A stretch of DNA of 64,000 nt from a virus. The stretch is taken from positions 1 to 64,000 of the IMG/VR virus record IMGVR_UViG_3300028597_000010, one strand, 5' to 3'. A program made the translations under genes and the position numbers. The notes below the pieces were generated by a model. That model searched no databases, was not told the origin of the DNA, and was given only the letters and a program-made list of their open reading frames with translations. Numbering within the stretch: position 1 is the first letter of the stretch; each line of letters opens with the position of its first letter. Positions 16,330 to 25,857 of this stretch are shown piece by piece.

Positions 16330-16596
16330 TTACTCCATGTACTCATCGCGTAACTTGGCTGCTTCCATCAGGAGAGCTAGCCGTTTAATTGCAGCACCTT
16401 CACGCAGGAGAACGGTACCCCCGACGTAAATGATTTCTTCTTGTTGCACGACTTCATTGTTGATCTCTCTCAACCGTGCAGTAATCTCATTGCGTCGTTT
16501 CTCTTTTCGTACCGCCGCTGCCGGAGTAAAGTCACGCCCACCTTGTTTATTGGCACGACGTTTAACCATCTCAGCGTATTGAACTACTTCGCCCAT
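16330..16596 (-). CDS. Small basic helical early protein
   Basis: An 88-residue protein, rich in Arg and Lys from 10 to 45 (VKRRANKQGG, RKEKRRNEITARLRE), then a hydrophobic helix pair. Possibly nucleic-acid binding. Part of the three-gene operon from 17109. Confidence 0.7.
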   Translation of the reverse strand: MGEVVQYAEMVKRRANKQGGRDFTPAAAVRKEKRRNEITARLREINNEVVQQEEIIYVGGTVLLREGAAIKRLALLMEAAKLRDEYME

Positions 16597-16605
16597 GACG
16601 CCCCC

Positions 16606-17109
16606 TTATTTATAAATAGTTTCTTCCAAAATGAGTGGTAGTCGGAGGAATCCCTTGAACCACTTGTTCTGTACCAATGCAGCAGCTACCTTGACAGACC
16701 CCGCAGCAGCGTCCAGAGGAACACCCTTGGTAGTCACCCCGATGGTGGTGATCTCAGGATTGGTTAACCCATCAACCACACCACGACTAGCCCGTGTTAC
16801 CAACACCACAGGATGCAACTCACCATGGAAGTGAATAGGAACCGCCTTGTACTCGTCGCGCGCTAGGAAGTCCAGTTCCTCCTGAAGCTTCTCACGATCA
16901 ACAGGGAACGCCCGATGTTGCAGTTCGGCCAACGAACGGTAGTAAGGTTTACGCGAACGGATATCCACGTACCATACAGCGTCGCCGAGTTTACCCACTC
17001 GGAAGGTACCCGCTGGGTGACCAACATGAGTCGGGAAGTAAACCCGATTGTCAATCTCGATTGGGTAGTAAGGAAGAATAGCCAATAGTTCTTGCGATGG
17101 AGTCAACAT
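16606..17109 (-). CDS. First gene of an early operon, unknown function
   Basis: A 167-residue protein with beta-rich N-terminal half (DNRVYFPTHVGHPAGTFRVG) and a C-terminal alpha/beta part. No catalytic motif is certain. An early promoter lies 50 nt upstream of the ATG. Confidence 0.75.
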   Translation of the reverse strand: MLTPSQELLAILPYYPIEIDNRVYFPTHVGHPAGTFRVGKLGDAVWYVDIRSRKPYYRSLAELQHRAFPVDREKLQEELDFLARDEYKAVPIHFHGELHPVVLVTRASRGVVDGLTNPEITTIGVTTKGVPLDAAAGSVKVAAALVQNKWFKGFLRLPLILEETIYK

Positions 17110-17158
17110 GCAGATATTCCTTTTTGAGGAGAGAATCGAATTTCTGTTATCTACCCTA

Positions 17159-17166
17159 GTAATATA
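17159..17166 (-). promoter_or_regulatory. phiKZ-type early promoter (TATATTAC)
   Basis: The minus strand reads ACAACTATATTACTAGGGTAG, 50 nt upstream of the 16606-17109 gene. The rightward fibre cassette starts about 90 bp on the other side, so this gap is a strand-switch promoter region. Confidence 0.75.
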
Positions 17167-17257
17167 GTTGTGAAAACGGTTATAAAGTAATTTAACACCA
17201 TTATTCTATTTCCCAATTTTATGATCTACCACCCCTGACATTACCGTGGAATTTAAT

Positions 17258-17836
17258 ATGGCCTTTCCAAATGATCAACTGTTTTTGGACAGGTTCATCG
17301 CTTATAACCAGGAACGATATAAGGATGAACACGACTTCGTAAATGCACTCTCAACCCTGACACTCGGCACTGTAGCGTTCACCAACTTTCGGAAAGCGGT
17401 GAATGCAGGCATTATCAGTTATTTGGTGGACGTCGATTCCCCAAATCTTTTCACTGGTGTAGACCAGAAATATACCCCCGCTACGTATAGCGATGACGGT
17501 ATTGCAAACCCGATCGAGCCGGGACCTCTCACCCTCGAGGTTCTAAAGACAAAAGGCATGCAGGGCTTTTACCTCTTGTCAGGAGAGGGCGGTAGCACGA
17601 CAGGAGCAATTCTTGTTAGCAATGGGGATCTGTCTCCTGTGATGGTTAAGTCGATCATCAAGAACAGTTGTCAGTACGCTTTGCTCGATACGGAAATCAC
17701 TGTTGACTTCGATGTCACTACGGCGACCATCGATTCACATACCGTGGTAGGGACGCTTACCATCGTCGAAGCTAATCCAACAGGCGCCAAGAAATACGAC
17801 GGTACTTACAAACACGACGGTACTATCACTTATTAA
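17258..17836 (+). CDS. Probable tail/fibre-associated virion protein
   Basis: A 192-residue protein opening the rightward fibre cassette. The ATG at 17258 is preferred over a GTG 12 nt upstream because GTGGA then sits at normal spacing. Residues 10-35 (LFLDRFIAYNQERY) resemble the N-terminus of the 37394-37975 product (LFVERFVKFNLNRY), suggesting a shared docking element. The rest is beta-rich and ends with repeated Tyr/His/Asp-Gly turns (KYDGTYKHDG). It lies 10 nt before the giant fibre gene and may be its connector. Confidence 0.75.
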   Translation: MAFPNDQLFLDRFIAYNQERYKDEHDFVNALSTLTLGTVAFTNFRKAVNAGIISYLVDVDSPNLFTGVDQKYTPATYSDDGIANPIEPGPLTLEVLKTKGMQGFYLLSGEGGSTTGAILVSNGDLSPVMVKSIIKNSCQYALLDTEITVDFDVTTATIDSHTVVGTLTIVEANPTGAKKYDGTYKHDGTITY

Positions 17837-17846
17837 AGGTTGAGTT

Positions 17847-20800
17847 ATGACTGACATCACGGAAAAACCCGACACTTTTCCCGCCGTACCGCTTTTGGCG
17901 GAGGGAGAAGACGTAAAGGGCGGCGACGAGGCCGCTCCTTCTAACAAACAGGCCGTCGCGTTGGCTGCGCGTACCGACTACCTGAAAGCCCAGCTCGCTG
18001 CGCTGATCGTTGGTGGCCTCAACGTCATCGGTACGCTGAACACTCACGCGGATCTGGACGCCATTCCAACCGAAGACCTCAAGAAAGGTGATGCTTACTT
18101 TGTTGAGTCGTCTCTCTGCGTCTGGAACATGATCGAATGGGTAGACTCCGGTTCCCTGCTCGGTCCGCGCGGTATCACCCTGCTGGGTCGCTGGCCAGAT
18201 GGTTTGGCGCTGCCTACCCGCGACAACAACGAAGTGGGCGACGCCTACATCTGGAAGAGCGACATCTGGCTCCTTATCCCTGAACCGGATGACTGGGTCA
18301 CTATCGGTCTGAAAGGCGACACCGGTGACAGTGCTTACGACATCGCTGTTGCAGGTGGCTTCTCTGGCACCAAACCACAGTGGCTTGTTAGCCTCGTAGG
18401 TAAGAGTGCTTACCAGTCTTGGAAAGACCAAGGCAACACTGGCACTGAAGCAGAGTTCGCTGCTAGCTTGGTTGGCAAGACTGCTTACCAAATCTGGCTC
18501 GGTCAAGGCAACAGCGGCACCGAAGCCGAATGGCTCCTGACCCTCGTTGGTAAGTCCGCGTATCAAACGTGGAAAGACAACGGTCACCCTGCTGGCACCG
18601 AAGCCGAGTTCCTAGAGTCCCTGAAGGGCACTAATGGCGAATCCGGCTCCATCCTGCTGTTGGGTACGCTGAACAACTTCGAAGACCTCGACGCGATCCC
18701 TACAGCCGGTCTGTCGGTTGGTGATGCGTACTTCGTTGCTGCCGGTATGTCCGTGTGGAACGGCGACGAGTGGATCCATTCCAACTCGCTGTTGGGCAAA
18801 CGTGGTATCACTGTTCTGGGTCAATGGCCTGACGCTGTTCCTCTTCCTGCCGTAGATGCCAACGAGATTGGCGATGCGTACTACTGGAAGAAAGACATCT
18901 GGATGCTCATCCCTGTTGAAGGTTGGGTAACCATCGGTCTCAAAGGTGATGACGGGCTGTCCGCGTATGACCTCGCGAAAGCTGCTGGCTTCCCTGGCAC
19001 TCAGTCTGAATACCTGACCAGTCTGATCGGCAAATCCGCATACCAGTCCTGGAAAGATCTGGGTAATAGCGGCACCGAAGCACAGTTCATCGCCAGCCTG
19101 AAGGGTGTTAAAGGTGATGCTGGAGCTATTACCCTCGTGGGTACACTGGACAACGAAGCAGCGCTGGACGCCATCCCAACTGCGGGCTTGGCTATCGGTA
19201 CTGCGTACTTCGTTCAAGGTGCTCTGCGTATCTGGAACGGCACTGACTGGCCAAGCTCTGGTTCTCTGCTGGGTCAACGCGGTGTTACCCTGCTGGGTAC
19301 ATGGCCTGATGGCTCTGCGCTTCCTGCGTGGCAGTCTTCGACCATCGGTGACGCCTACATCTGGAAGAGTGACCTGTGGTTGCTGATCCCGGGTGGTGAC
19401 GGTAGCGATCCTGACCTGGATCCAGTTTGGAACTCCATCGGTCTGGAAGGCCCTGAAGGTCAAAGTGCCTATGACACGGCTGTTGAAACAGGTTTCGTGG
19501 GTACCAAGCCTCAATGGCTGGCGACTCTGATTGGTAAGTCCGCTTACCAGATCTGGAAAGACCGAGGTGGTGTTGGTGACGAAGATGCATTCCTCGCCAG
19601 TCTGGTTTCTGTAACTCCTGGTCCTGAGGGTCCTGAAGGTCCTGCTCGTGCTCCGTTCGAAGTTAAGGGCTCCAAGGTTAACGAAGCCGCTCTGCCAACT
19701 CCGGGTACTCCAACCGAGGCTTGGTACGTTGGTAGCCACCTGTACGTCTGGGTAACTGATCCGGGCGAATACGTTGACTTGGGTTCGGTAGGTGGTCTGT
19801 CTGCTTACGATCTCGCTGTCACTGACGGTTACGGCGGCACGCTGCAACAGTGGTTGACTTCGTTGCACTCTGTTGTTCCGGGTCCAGAAGGTCCACGCGG
19901 TCAGAACCTGAACGTTAAAGGCACTGTCGCCAACGCTCCTCAACTGGGTAACATCGTTAACCCGGTAGAGCAGGATGGTTACGTTACCGATGACGACGGT
20001 CACCTGCACGTTCTTACCGGCGGTAACTGGGTAGACGTTGGCCCATTCCGTGGACAGTCTACTTACCAACTGTGGCTGTCTCAGGGCTTCACCGGTTCGT
20101 CGGCTGAGTTCTTGGCTTCGCTGAAAGGCACCAACGGTACCAACGGTACCAACATCATCGTTAAGGGTTCGGTTGCTACTTACACCGCACTGCCGGCTTC
20201 TCCAGCGGAACAAGATGTATGGGCTGTACGTGACACCAACACCCTGTACGCTCAGATCGGCGGTAACTGGGTAGCACTGGGTTCCTTCAAAGGTGCTGAC
20301 GGTGAGAACGGTTCTCCTGGTGCTAACGGTTCCTCGATCACGATCATCAAGATCCTGACTCCTGGTAACGAAGAAGTTCCAGATCCAGTGACCAACCCAG
20401 GTAAGGCTTACGTCGACCTGAACAACATCCTGTTCATCTCCTTGGGCGGCGTGTGGGTTGACTGTGGCCCTGTGGGTGCTCCTGGCCCTAAAGGTGACCA
20501 AGGTACCGGTATCAACCTGCGTGGTTACGTAGCGGGTCCTCAGTACCTGCCTAGCATCCAACAGGGTGCTCAGAATGGTGACGGCTGGTTCATCGTCAGC
20601 AGCAAGGAACTCTACGTTCTGACCGAGGGCGAGTGGGAAGGTCCATTCGACATCACCGGTCCAGAGGGTCCTCCAGGTGAAGACGGTGAGAAGGGCGATC
20701 CAGGTACGTCCATCCAGATCTTGGGTGCGTACAACACCATCGGTGATCTGGCCGTTGCTCATCCGACGGGTACACTGGGCGATGGTTATCTGGTTGGTAA

Positions 20801-22223
20801 CAACCTGGCTATCTGGACTACTGCTGAAGGCGGCAAGTGGATCGACATCGGTCTGGTTCGTGGTCCTCAGGGTGTTCAGGGCGTTCAAGGTCCTATCGGT
20901 ATCGGCAAGAAAGGCGACAAGGGTGATAAAGGCTCCGTCTGGATTACTCTGCCTGCTGGTGTTGATGAACCGGGTGCAGGCTTCACTGGTAACATCGGTG
21001 ACTGGGCTGTGTCGGATACCTTCAAGGTCTACTACAAGTCTGCTGTAGGCGGCTGGCAGTACTGGGGTCAACTGGTTGCGGGTGATGTTAACTCGCCGCT
21101 GCTGTCCTTCGGTAAGGCTGTACGTCTGGGCAACGAGTGGATCGTACTGCCGGTTGACGAAGTGCCAGACATGGAACCGGGCAAGATGTACGTCCGTTCT
21201 CTCAAGGATGGTAACATCGACAACGAAGGTGAGTGGGTTGAACTGCCATTCCCAGGGTTCGCTGACGTTCCTACGGACAGCAACACCTACCTGCGTAAAG
21301 GTGACCACACTTGGCTGCAGTATGACGTTCCTACGATCACCAGCTTGGGTGGTGTTCCGGTTGCTGAGTTGGGTGTTAGTGTTCCGACTCTGGTTGCTGG
21401 CAAGATCCCAGCAGGTCAGTTGCCTAGCTACGTCGATGACGTTCTGGAGTTTGCTAACCAAGCGGCGTTCCCTGCAACGGGTGAAACAGGGAAGATCTAC
21501 ATCTCCCTCGCAACCAACGCACAGTTCCGCTGGACTGGTTCTGTTTACATTGGACTGGTAGCTTCGCCTGGAACTACAGACGCCGTAGCTGAAGGTACGA
21601 CTAACCTCTACCACACCCCTGCTCGTGTGCGTGCAGTTACGCTGGCTGGTGTCTCCTTCGGTACTGGTGGTGCTATCACTGCTGCAGATACTGTCCTCAC
21701 GGCCTTCGGCAAAATCCAGGCGCAGATCACTGCATTCGTACCTGGCTTCGCTGATGTCCCAACGGACAGCAACTTGTATGTCCGTAAGGGCGACAAGACT
21801 TGGGTGGTTCTGCCAGCTCAAGGTATCGCAGCGCCTGCGAACGACGGTAAGCAATACGTCTACAAAGGCACTGGCTGGGTCTCCTTCGACCGTTACGACG
21901 TGCCGATTCTGGCCCTGTCTGCGACTGGTGGCATCGACCCGAACGTTAACCTGTTCTGCCGGATCGATAACTCCGGTGCAACTGCCAAAACCATCACGCT
22001 GGCGGACGGTCCGAAGACTGCTAGTCCAAACGGTGCTCGTGCATTGGTTGTGGTAGTGAAAGTCAACGGTGCTGCAGGTGTCATTACCTTCGCTCCTACT
22101 GGGGCTACTCCTCTGGTCTGGAACACGGGGTCTCCTCCTGCTCTGACCGGTAGCCGTACTTACCTTACCTTCACCTGGGATGGTGTTGAGTGGGTGGGTG
22201 CAGCAGGCGCAGTAGTGCCTTAA
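17847..22223 (+). CDS. Giant collagen-like tail fibre protein
   Basis: A 1458-residue modular fibre. Three copies of a module with D-A-I-P-T, G-x-A-Y-F-V and W-L-L-I-P marks begin near residues 60, 268 and 424. Ten copies of a ~25-residue repeat of the type SAYQxWKxxGNxGTEAEFLASLxG run from about residue 165 to 770. From about 590 on come seven Gly-X-Y collagen-like tracts (for example GPEGPEGP, GPPGEDGEKGDPG, GKKGDKGDKG) separated by small beta modules. The C-terminal 350 residues contain two FADVPTDSN-x-Y-x-RKGD copies and a beta-rich tip (TGATPLVWNTG). Collagen-like tracts form triple helices in many phage fibres, so a trimer is expected. It is the probable long tail fibre. Confidence 0.85.
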   Translation: MTDITEKPDTFPAVPLLAEGEDVKGGDEAAPSNKQAVALAARTDYLKAQLAALIVGGLNVIGTLNTHADLDAIPTEDLKKGDAYFVESSLCVWNMIEWVDSGSLLGPRGITLLGRWPDGLALPTRDNNEVGDAYIWKSDIWLLIPEPDDWVTIGLKGDTGDSAYDIAVAGGFSGTKPQWLVSLVGKSAYQSWKDQGNTGTEAEFAASLVGKTAYQIWLGQGNSGTEAEWLLTLVGKSAYQTWKDNGHPAGTEAEFLESLKGTNGESGSILLLGTLNNFEDLDAIPTAGLSVGDAYFVAAGMSVWNGDEWIHSNSLLGKRGITVLGQWPDAVPLPAVDANEIGDAYYWKKDIWMLIPVEGWVTIGLKGDDGLSAYDLAKAAGFPGTQSEYLTSLIGKSAYQSWKDLGNSGTEAQFIASLKGVKGDAGAITLVGTLDNEAALDAIPTAGLAIGTAYFVQGALRIWNGTDWPSSGSLLGQRGVTLLGTWPDGSALPAWQSSTIGDAYIWKSDLWLLIPGGDGSDPDLDPVWNSIGLEGPEGQSAYDTAVETGFVGTKPQWLATLIGKSAYQIWKDRGGVGDEDAFLASLVSVTPGPEGPEGPARAPFEVKGSKVNEAALPTPGTPTEAWYVGSHLYVWVTDPGEYVDLGSVGGLSAYDLAVTDGYGGTLQQWLTSLHSVVPGPEGPRGQNLNVKGTVANAPQLGNIVNPVEQDGYVTDDDGHLHVLTGGNWVDVGPFRGQSTYQLWLSQGFTGSSAEFLASLKGTNGTNGTNIIVKGSVATYTALPASPAEQDVWAVRDTNTLYAQIGGNWVALGSFKGADGENGSPGANGSSITIIKILTPGNEEVPDPVTNPGKAYVDLNNILFISLGGVWVDCGPVGAPGPKGDQGTGINLRGYVAGPQYLPSIQQGAQNGDGWFIVSSKELYVLTEGEWEGPFDITGPEGPPGEDGEKGDPGTSIQILGAYNTIGDLAVAHPTGTLGDGYLVGNNLAIWTTAEGGKWIDIGLVRGPQGVQGVQGPIGIGKKGDKGDKGSVWITLPAGVDEPGAGFTGNIGDWAVSDTFKVYYKSAVGGWQYWGQLVAGDVNSPLLSFGKAVRLGNEWIVLPVDEVPDMEPGKMYVRSLKDGNIDNEGEWVELPFPGFADVPTDSNTYLRKGDHTWLQYDVPTITSLGGVPVAELGVSVPTLVAGKIPAGQLPSYVDDVLEFANQAAFPATGETGKIYISLATNAQFRWTGSVYIGLVASPGTTDAVAEGTTNLYHTPARVRAVTLAGVSFGTGGAITAADTVLTAFGKIQAQITAFVPGFADVPTDSNLYVRKGDKTWVVLPAQGIAAPANDGKQYVYKGTGWVSFDRYDVPILALSATGGIDPNVNLFCRIDNSGATAKTITLADGPKTASPNGARALVVVVKVNGAAGVITFAPTGATPLVWNTGSPPALTGSRTYLTFTWDGVEWVGAAGAVVP

Positions 22224-22233
22224 CCCATTAGCG

Positions 22234-22268
22234 CACAGAGCCTCCCTTTAACGGGGGAGGTTCTCGTG
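22234..22268 (+). terminator. Terminator after the giant fibre gene
   Basis: A GC-rich CCTCCC/GGGAGG core extended by AGAG/TTCT pairs lies 10 nt after the stop and is followed by TTTATTTTA. Confidence 0.75.
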
Positions 22269-22292
22269 TGTTTATTTTAGAGGAGTCGCATC

Positions 22293-23264
22293 ATGTTTGA
22301 AGCACTCGTAGGGTTAGGTTCAAGAGGTCAGACGAATTTTCCTAACTCCGGACCTGGCTCGAAGAACCTTCTTTACGGCAACGAACAATTAGGTTACTTC
22401 GGAACGCTTACCCCAGCTGAACTTGTCACCTTAGGAAAACTAAGAAGTTTGTTTAACTTCTTTAACGGGAATGACGAGGGTGCACCGTACACCTGGGTAA
22501 AGATGTTCTACAAAGGCAAGGTCCTTTATTTTCCAACCAACACCCTTGCTTACAACCTCAGCTGGAACCAGTTGTACAACGCCGGTCTAGTTTACGGTGT
22601 GGACAGCAACGGTAATTATCCAACCGCTACTCCGACGAATCAGTTTAAAATCTTGAACGTCGGAACCGATGTTCTAAAAGTTCGTTTGTTTGCCGCCGAT
22701 TCAAACCCAGACCCTACCAGTTCAGGCTCGCAGCAATTGTTAACCGGTGCTGGGGCTAACATTAGTGGCTCTGAATTCGTGCAGTTGATCTACGCGCTGG
22801 TACAAGGTGCTCCTGCTGCTTATAGCGGACCTAAGTGGGGTATCTTCTCCGCTAGCTCCTTTGCTTGGGGTGGCCGAAAGGTTCCTACACAACGTACCTA
22901 CGTCGCCGGCCCGTCATACGCACAACACGTCGATAACACGTATACGTACTCCTCACCTAAGACGGAGCTTAACTATTGGCTTCCCGTACTTGAGCTGATT
23001 CCAGGGAACGAGCTACCGCTGTTGCCGTATATCGATTTGGCAGCTCAGCTTGATCCGCTACAACCCGCATCAATCGCTGACGTCATCCAGAGTGTAGGAC
23101 TGGCCAAGTACCGTGGGACTACTACAACGGTCGTCATTCATGAACCAGCAGTCGTTACCGACGTCACGTACCCAAGTCAGGTACTGAAAATTAAACGGAC
23201 CGAAGTACAGCTAGAAACTGGTCTACTAAACCAGCTAGTGGTAACCGACATCGTGTACACATGA
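22293..23264 (+). CDS. Fibre/receptor-binding protein, repeated-domain family
   Basis: A 323-residue protein beginning MFEALVG, an N-terminal mark shared with three later cassette genes. Residues 25-235 carry the recurrent cassette domain: LGYFGT, W-x-x-x-F-Y-KGKVLYFPTNTL, SWNQLYNAGLVYG, then V-x-KVRLF, closing with YWLPVLELIP. Residues 240-323 are an added beta-rich tail. The domain outline resembles C-type-lectin-like phage tail tips (closing WRP/LPVLE), but this is a guess. Likely virion surface and host recognition. AGAGGAG precedes the ATG. Confidence 0.75.
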   Translation: MFEALVGLGSRGQTNFPNSGPGSKNLLYGNEQLGYFGTLTPAELVTLGKLRSLFNFFNGNDEGAPYTWVKMFYKGKVLYFPTNTLAYNLSWNQLYNAGLVYGVDSNGNYPTATPTNQFKILNVGTDVLKVRLFAADSNPDPTSSGSQQLLTGAGANISGSEFVQLIYALVQGAPAAYSGPKWGIFSASSFAWGGRKVPTQRTYVAGPSYAQHVDNTYTYSSPKTELNYWLPVLELIPGNELPLLPYIDLAAQLDPLQPASIADVIQSVGLAKYRGTTTTVVIHEPAVVTDVTYPSQVLKIKRTEVQLETGLLNQLVVTDIVYT

Positions 23265-23274
23265 GGTATAACTA

Positions 23275-24234
23275 ATGTACGTTAAACTCAAGTGGTTGAA
23301 CCGTAACCAGATTCCGGTGACCACCAAGATTTATCGAAATGATACACAAAAGCCTAACGACCAGCTCGGGACGGCACTGGCAACCCTCGATGGCGCGATC
23401 ACCACGTGGACCGATGAAACTGTTGTTCGTCGTAACACGTACTACTACACCCTTGAAACCGTCAACGGCGGACAGAGTGCTTACTCTAACCCGATTAAGG
23501 TAGTTGCCGATTACAACAACGGCCCGGGGCCACGTGATCTGGTTTGGGGTGATACCCAGTTAGGGTTCTTCGGGACTGTTAACTCGACAGACTTCATTTT
23601 CCCAGCTGACCTCATGGCGTTGTTAACGATCGCCCCGTCGCCGTACACTTCTAACCCACTCCCGACTTGGAACAAGTGGATCCGGAGAGGGAAGATTTGT
23701 TACGTCCCCAACGCCCCTATCCACATCGCTGTTCTTTACGATGTGTTCTACAAGTCGGGCGTGCATTTCGGTACGGATGATAACGGTCCTTGGATGCCCA
23801 CCACTACGACCACCCCGGTCAACCAGCGGAAGATCATTACCAAGGGCTTCGATCAATTCATTGTTCGTCTTCCCACGGGCGCTGATGACCGTGCCAATCC
23901 GACCGACACTATCGTAGCTTCACCAGCGGATAGTTTGCGCCGCTTCAGTGAGGTGTCTGACTTTATTCACCCGATGATCAGTAACTATGTTGCGCCTAGT
24001 GCACGGTGTCCTAAGCTCCCTCACGCAATAGGCTACAGCTCAATGAACTCCGGTCGGGAAATTGCGTCTTCCACCAGGCAAGGGACTACTGGTTTTGCCC
24101 GTGCGCTGGCATCGACGGCCCCAACCAGTGGGGCTGACATGGAGAAGCTTGTTCTTCAACCGTGGAACACTACCTGTTCTTGGCTACCTGTACTGGAAAT
24201 GATCCCTGACAAGGGTATTGAGGTGGTTGTATGA
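23275..24234 (+). CDS. FN3-like plus receptor-binding-type domain protein
   Basis: A 319-residue protein. Residues 1-83 look like a fibronectin type III domain (LKWLNRNQIPVTTKIYRND, then TYYYTLETVN). A Gly-Pro-Gly linker follows, then the recurrent cassette domain: LGFFGT, W-x-KWIRRGKICYVP, FIVRLPTG, closing SWLPVLEMIP. It shares this layout with the next gene, whose start overlaps its stop (ATGA). A probable tail-tip adhesin. Confidence 0.75.
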   Translation: MYVKLKWLNRNQIPVTTKIYRNDTQKPNDQLGTALATLDGAITTWTDETVVRRNTYYYTLETVNGGQSAYSNPIKVVADYNNGPGPRDLVWGDTQLGFFGTVNSTDFIFPADLMALLTIAPSPYTSNPLPTWNKWIRRGKICYVPNAPIHIAVLYDVFYKSGVHFGTDDNGPWMPTTTTTPVNQRKIITKGFDQFIVRLPTGADDRANPTDTIVASPADSLRRFSEVSDFIHPMISNYVAPSARCPKLPHAIGYSSMNSGREIASSTRQGTTGFARALASTAPTSGADMEKLVLQPWNTTCSWLPVLEMIPDKGIEVVV

Positions 24235-25127
24235 GTATCACAATCAAGTGGGCTAATCCGAACACTACGTTCGATGAAGTTCAGGTTTTCCGTTCAGACA
24301 CCAAGTTGGCTAATGGTGAAATCCCTACCAACAAGATCGCCACCATCACGGACAGTTCTCTCCAGTATGAAGACACCACGGCTATTCAGAACAAGTACTA
24401 CTACTACGTGATTGCGGTGAAGAAAGGTACTGAGGTCGTTTACACCCCTCAACAGGTGGCGATCAACATGCCTTACACCGGCCCTGGCCCGTCTACCCTG
24501 CAATCCGGCACATGGGAACGCGGGTTCTTCGGGATGATGCAGGCCGCCGATGTCGCGCTTACCCAAGAGATCTACGCGTTGATCGGTGTCGGGAACGTTA
24601 ACGCCACTCAAGGTGAATGGGGTAAGTTTATCCTGAAGGGTAAAATCCTGTTTGCCCCTCTTCGCCATATCCTGGGTATCAGCTGGAACCAGTTGTACAG
24701 CGCTGGGTGTATGTATGGAGTTGCCGGTAATGGTCCTGCAACTGGTCACGGTTTGACGGGGGTAGACCAACTCAAAATCCTCAGCAAAGGGGAGCATGAT
24801 TTCATTATCAGGGCGCCCCGCTGCCAAACGTCTGCTGATTACGTCTACAACACCGGTGTTGCAAAGGACTACGACAGCGAGTGGTTCCACTGCTTCGTCA
24901 GCATGTTTAACCAAGGTAGTCCGTTCCCTTGCAACGATGTTGCGAGTTATGTGGATTCCACGTACTTCATTCAGTCTGGTGGTGTTAACACTGTGTTTGC
25001 TGAATTCACCGGTGTTAACGCCGCATGTCAATACGGTAGTCAGCCCGGTCAGATCTTCGCGCCCGGCGGTACTTCTCCGCGTACAAGCTCGCTTTCGCAA
25101 CGCCTGATCCTGGAACTCGTTCTTTAA
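24231..25127 (+). CDS. FN3-like plus receptor-binding-type domain protein
   Basis: A 298-residue paralogue of the preceding gene. It has an FN3-like domain at 1-82 (IKWANPNTTFDEVQVFRSD, KYYYYVIAVKK), GPGP, then the recurrent domain: RGFFGM, W-x-KFILKGKILFAP, SWNQLYSAGCMYG, FIIRAP, ending QRLILELVL. The ATGA overlap implies coupled translation. Divergence is greatest between the VRL-like strand and the closing motif, where receptor specificity would be expected to lie. Confidence 0.75.
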   Translation: MSITIKWANPNTTFDEVQVFRSDTKLANGEIPTNKIATITDSSLQYEDTTAIQNKYYYYVIAVKKGTEVVYTPQQVAINMPYTGPGPSTLQSGTWERGFFGMMQAADVALTQEIYALIGVGNVNATQGEWGKFILKGKILFAPLRHILGISWNQLYSAGCMYGVAGNGPATGHGLTGVDQLKILSKGEHDFIIRAPRCQTSADYVYNTGVAKDYDSEWFHCFVSMFNQGSPFPCNDVASYVDSTYFIQSGGVNTVFAEFTGVNAACQYGSQPGQIFAPGGTSPRTSSLSQRLILELVL

Positions 25128-25154
25128 CACAACCCTTCCTTTAAGGAAATGACT

Positions 25155-25805
25155 ATGTCCATTGTTGACCGCACTACCCGTTTGATCGAATCCGACACCA
25201 TGACCTATCCGATCTTCTTGGCGGATATGGCTCGCTTCGCACCTAATACTGTATTCCCAGCGACGGTCGATTCTGACTGTCTGATCGACTTCGGTATCGA
25301 GGTTGTACACAGCGTTGCTCAGCCAGAAGGTGATGTCGTCACTGAAGGCACCCCAGAGCTCCGTGAGGGCGAATGGTACCAAACCTGGACCGTCCGTAGC
25401 TTCACCGAAATCGAGGTCGCTAACAAGCTTGCACGTCGTAAGGAAGAGCTCCAGTCGAGCGCTGAAGATCTGCGCGTCGCTGCGTTCGCTACTGGCTTCC
25501 CGTACCAGTTCGGCGAAAACGTTTACCACGTACAAGTGCGTACCGGCGACCGTGGCAACATCTCCGACCTGCGCTGTATTGCTAAAGAAGTAATCGCTGC
25601 CAGCGGTGATATGACCTTCGAGTTCCGCGTACTGGAAAACGTCGAGGTCGTTCTCACCGCAGCTGAAATGGTTGCGCTGGCAGATCGAGCCTTGGTTCAA
25701 GTAATCGCTGGCTACAAGGTGATCTGGGCTTACAAGAAAGCCATCGATCTCGCCACCACCATGGAAGAGTTGCCAACTCCTCCGGGGGTATTCTTCACTC
25801 TGTAA
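25155..25805 (+). CDS. DUF4376-like tail fibre assembly protein
   Basis: A 216-residue protein. The ATG at 25155 is chosen because TTAAGGAAA is at proper spacing; the ATG at 25149 abuts it. The C-terminal half matches the DUF4376 pattern: basic helix (ANKLARRKEELQSSAEDLR), then a strand pair (YHVQVRTGDRGNI), then a helix rich in Ala (LTAAEMVALADRALVQV). Such proteins lie next to fibre genes in many phages and are thought to help assemble or cap fibres. A family match is likely but not proven. Confidence 0.65.
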   Translation: MSIVDRTTRLIESDTMTYPIFLADMARFAPNTVFPATVDSDCLIDFGIEVVHSVAQPEGDVVTEGTPELREGEWYQTWTVRSFTEIEVANKLARRKEELQSSAEDLRVAAFATGFPYQFGENVYHVQVRTGDRGNISDLRCIAKEVIAASGDMTFEFRVLENVEVVLTAAEMVALADRALVQVIAGYKVIWAYKKAIDLATTMEELPTPPGVFFTL

Positions 25806-25813
25806 TCAACGAC

Positions 25814-25833
25814 CCTCCCTCTTAGGAGGGAGG
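25814..25833 (+). terminator. Intercistronic terminator hairpin
   Basis: CCTCCCTC pairs with GAGGGAGG around TTAG, followed by ATTTAAA, between the DUF4376-like and DUF1353 genes. Confidence 0.7.
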
Positions 25834-25857
25834 ATTTAAACACATGGAGTTTAAACT

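Noticed and set aside
18340-20960. Regular repeats resembling a CRISPR array or DNA satellite
   Set aside because: The repeats are protein-coding (collagen-like and SAYQ-type units) in one open frame, with no constant repeat/spacer length.
18612-21854. 1080-residue leftward open frame opposite the giant fibre
   Set aside because: It is a by-product of repeated Gly/Pro/Thr codons on the coding strand. It has no initiation site or promoter, and the coding strand has clear protein repeats.
24294-25700. 468-residue leftward frame across two fibre-cassette genes
   Set aside because: It crosses a rightward intergenic region and ribosome site, and no family or repeat supports it.
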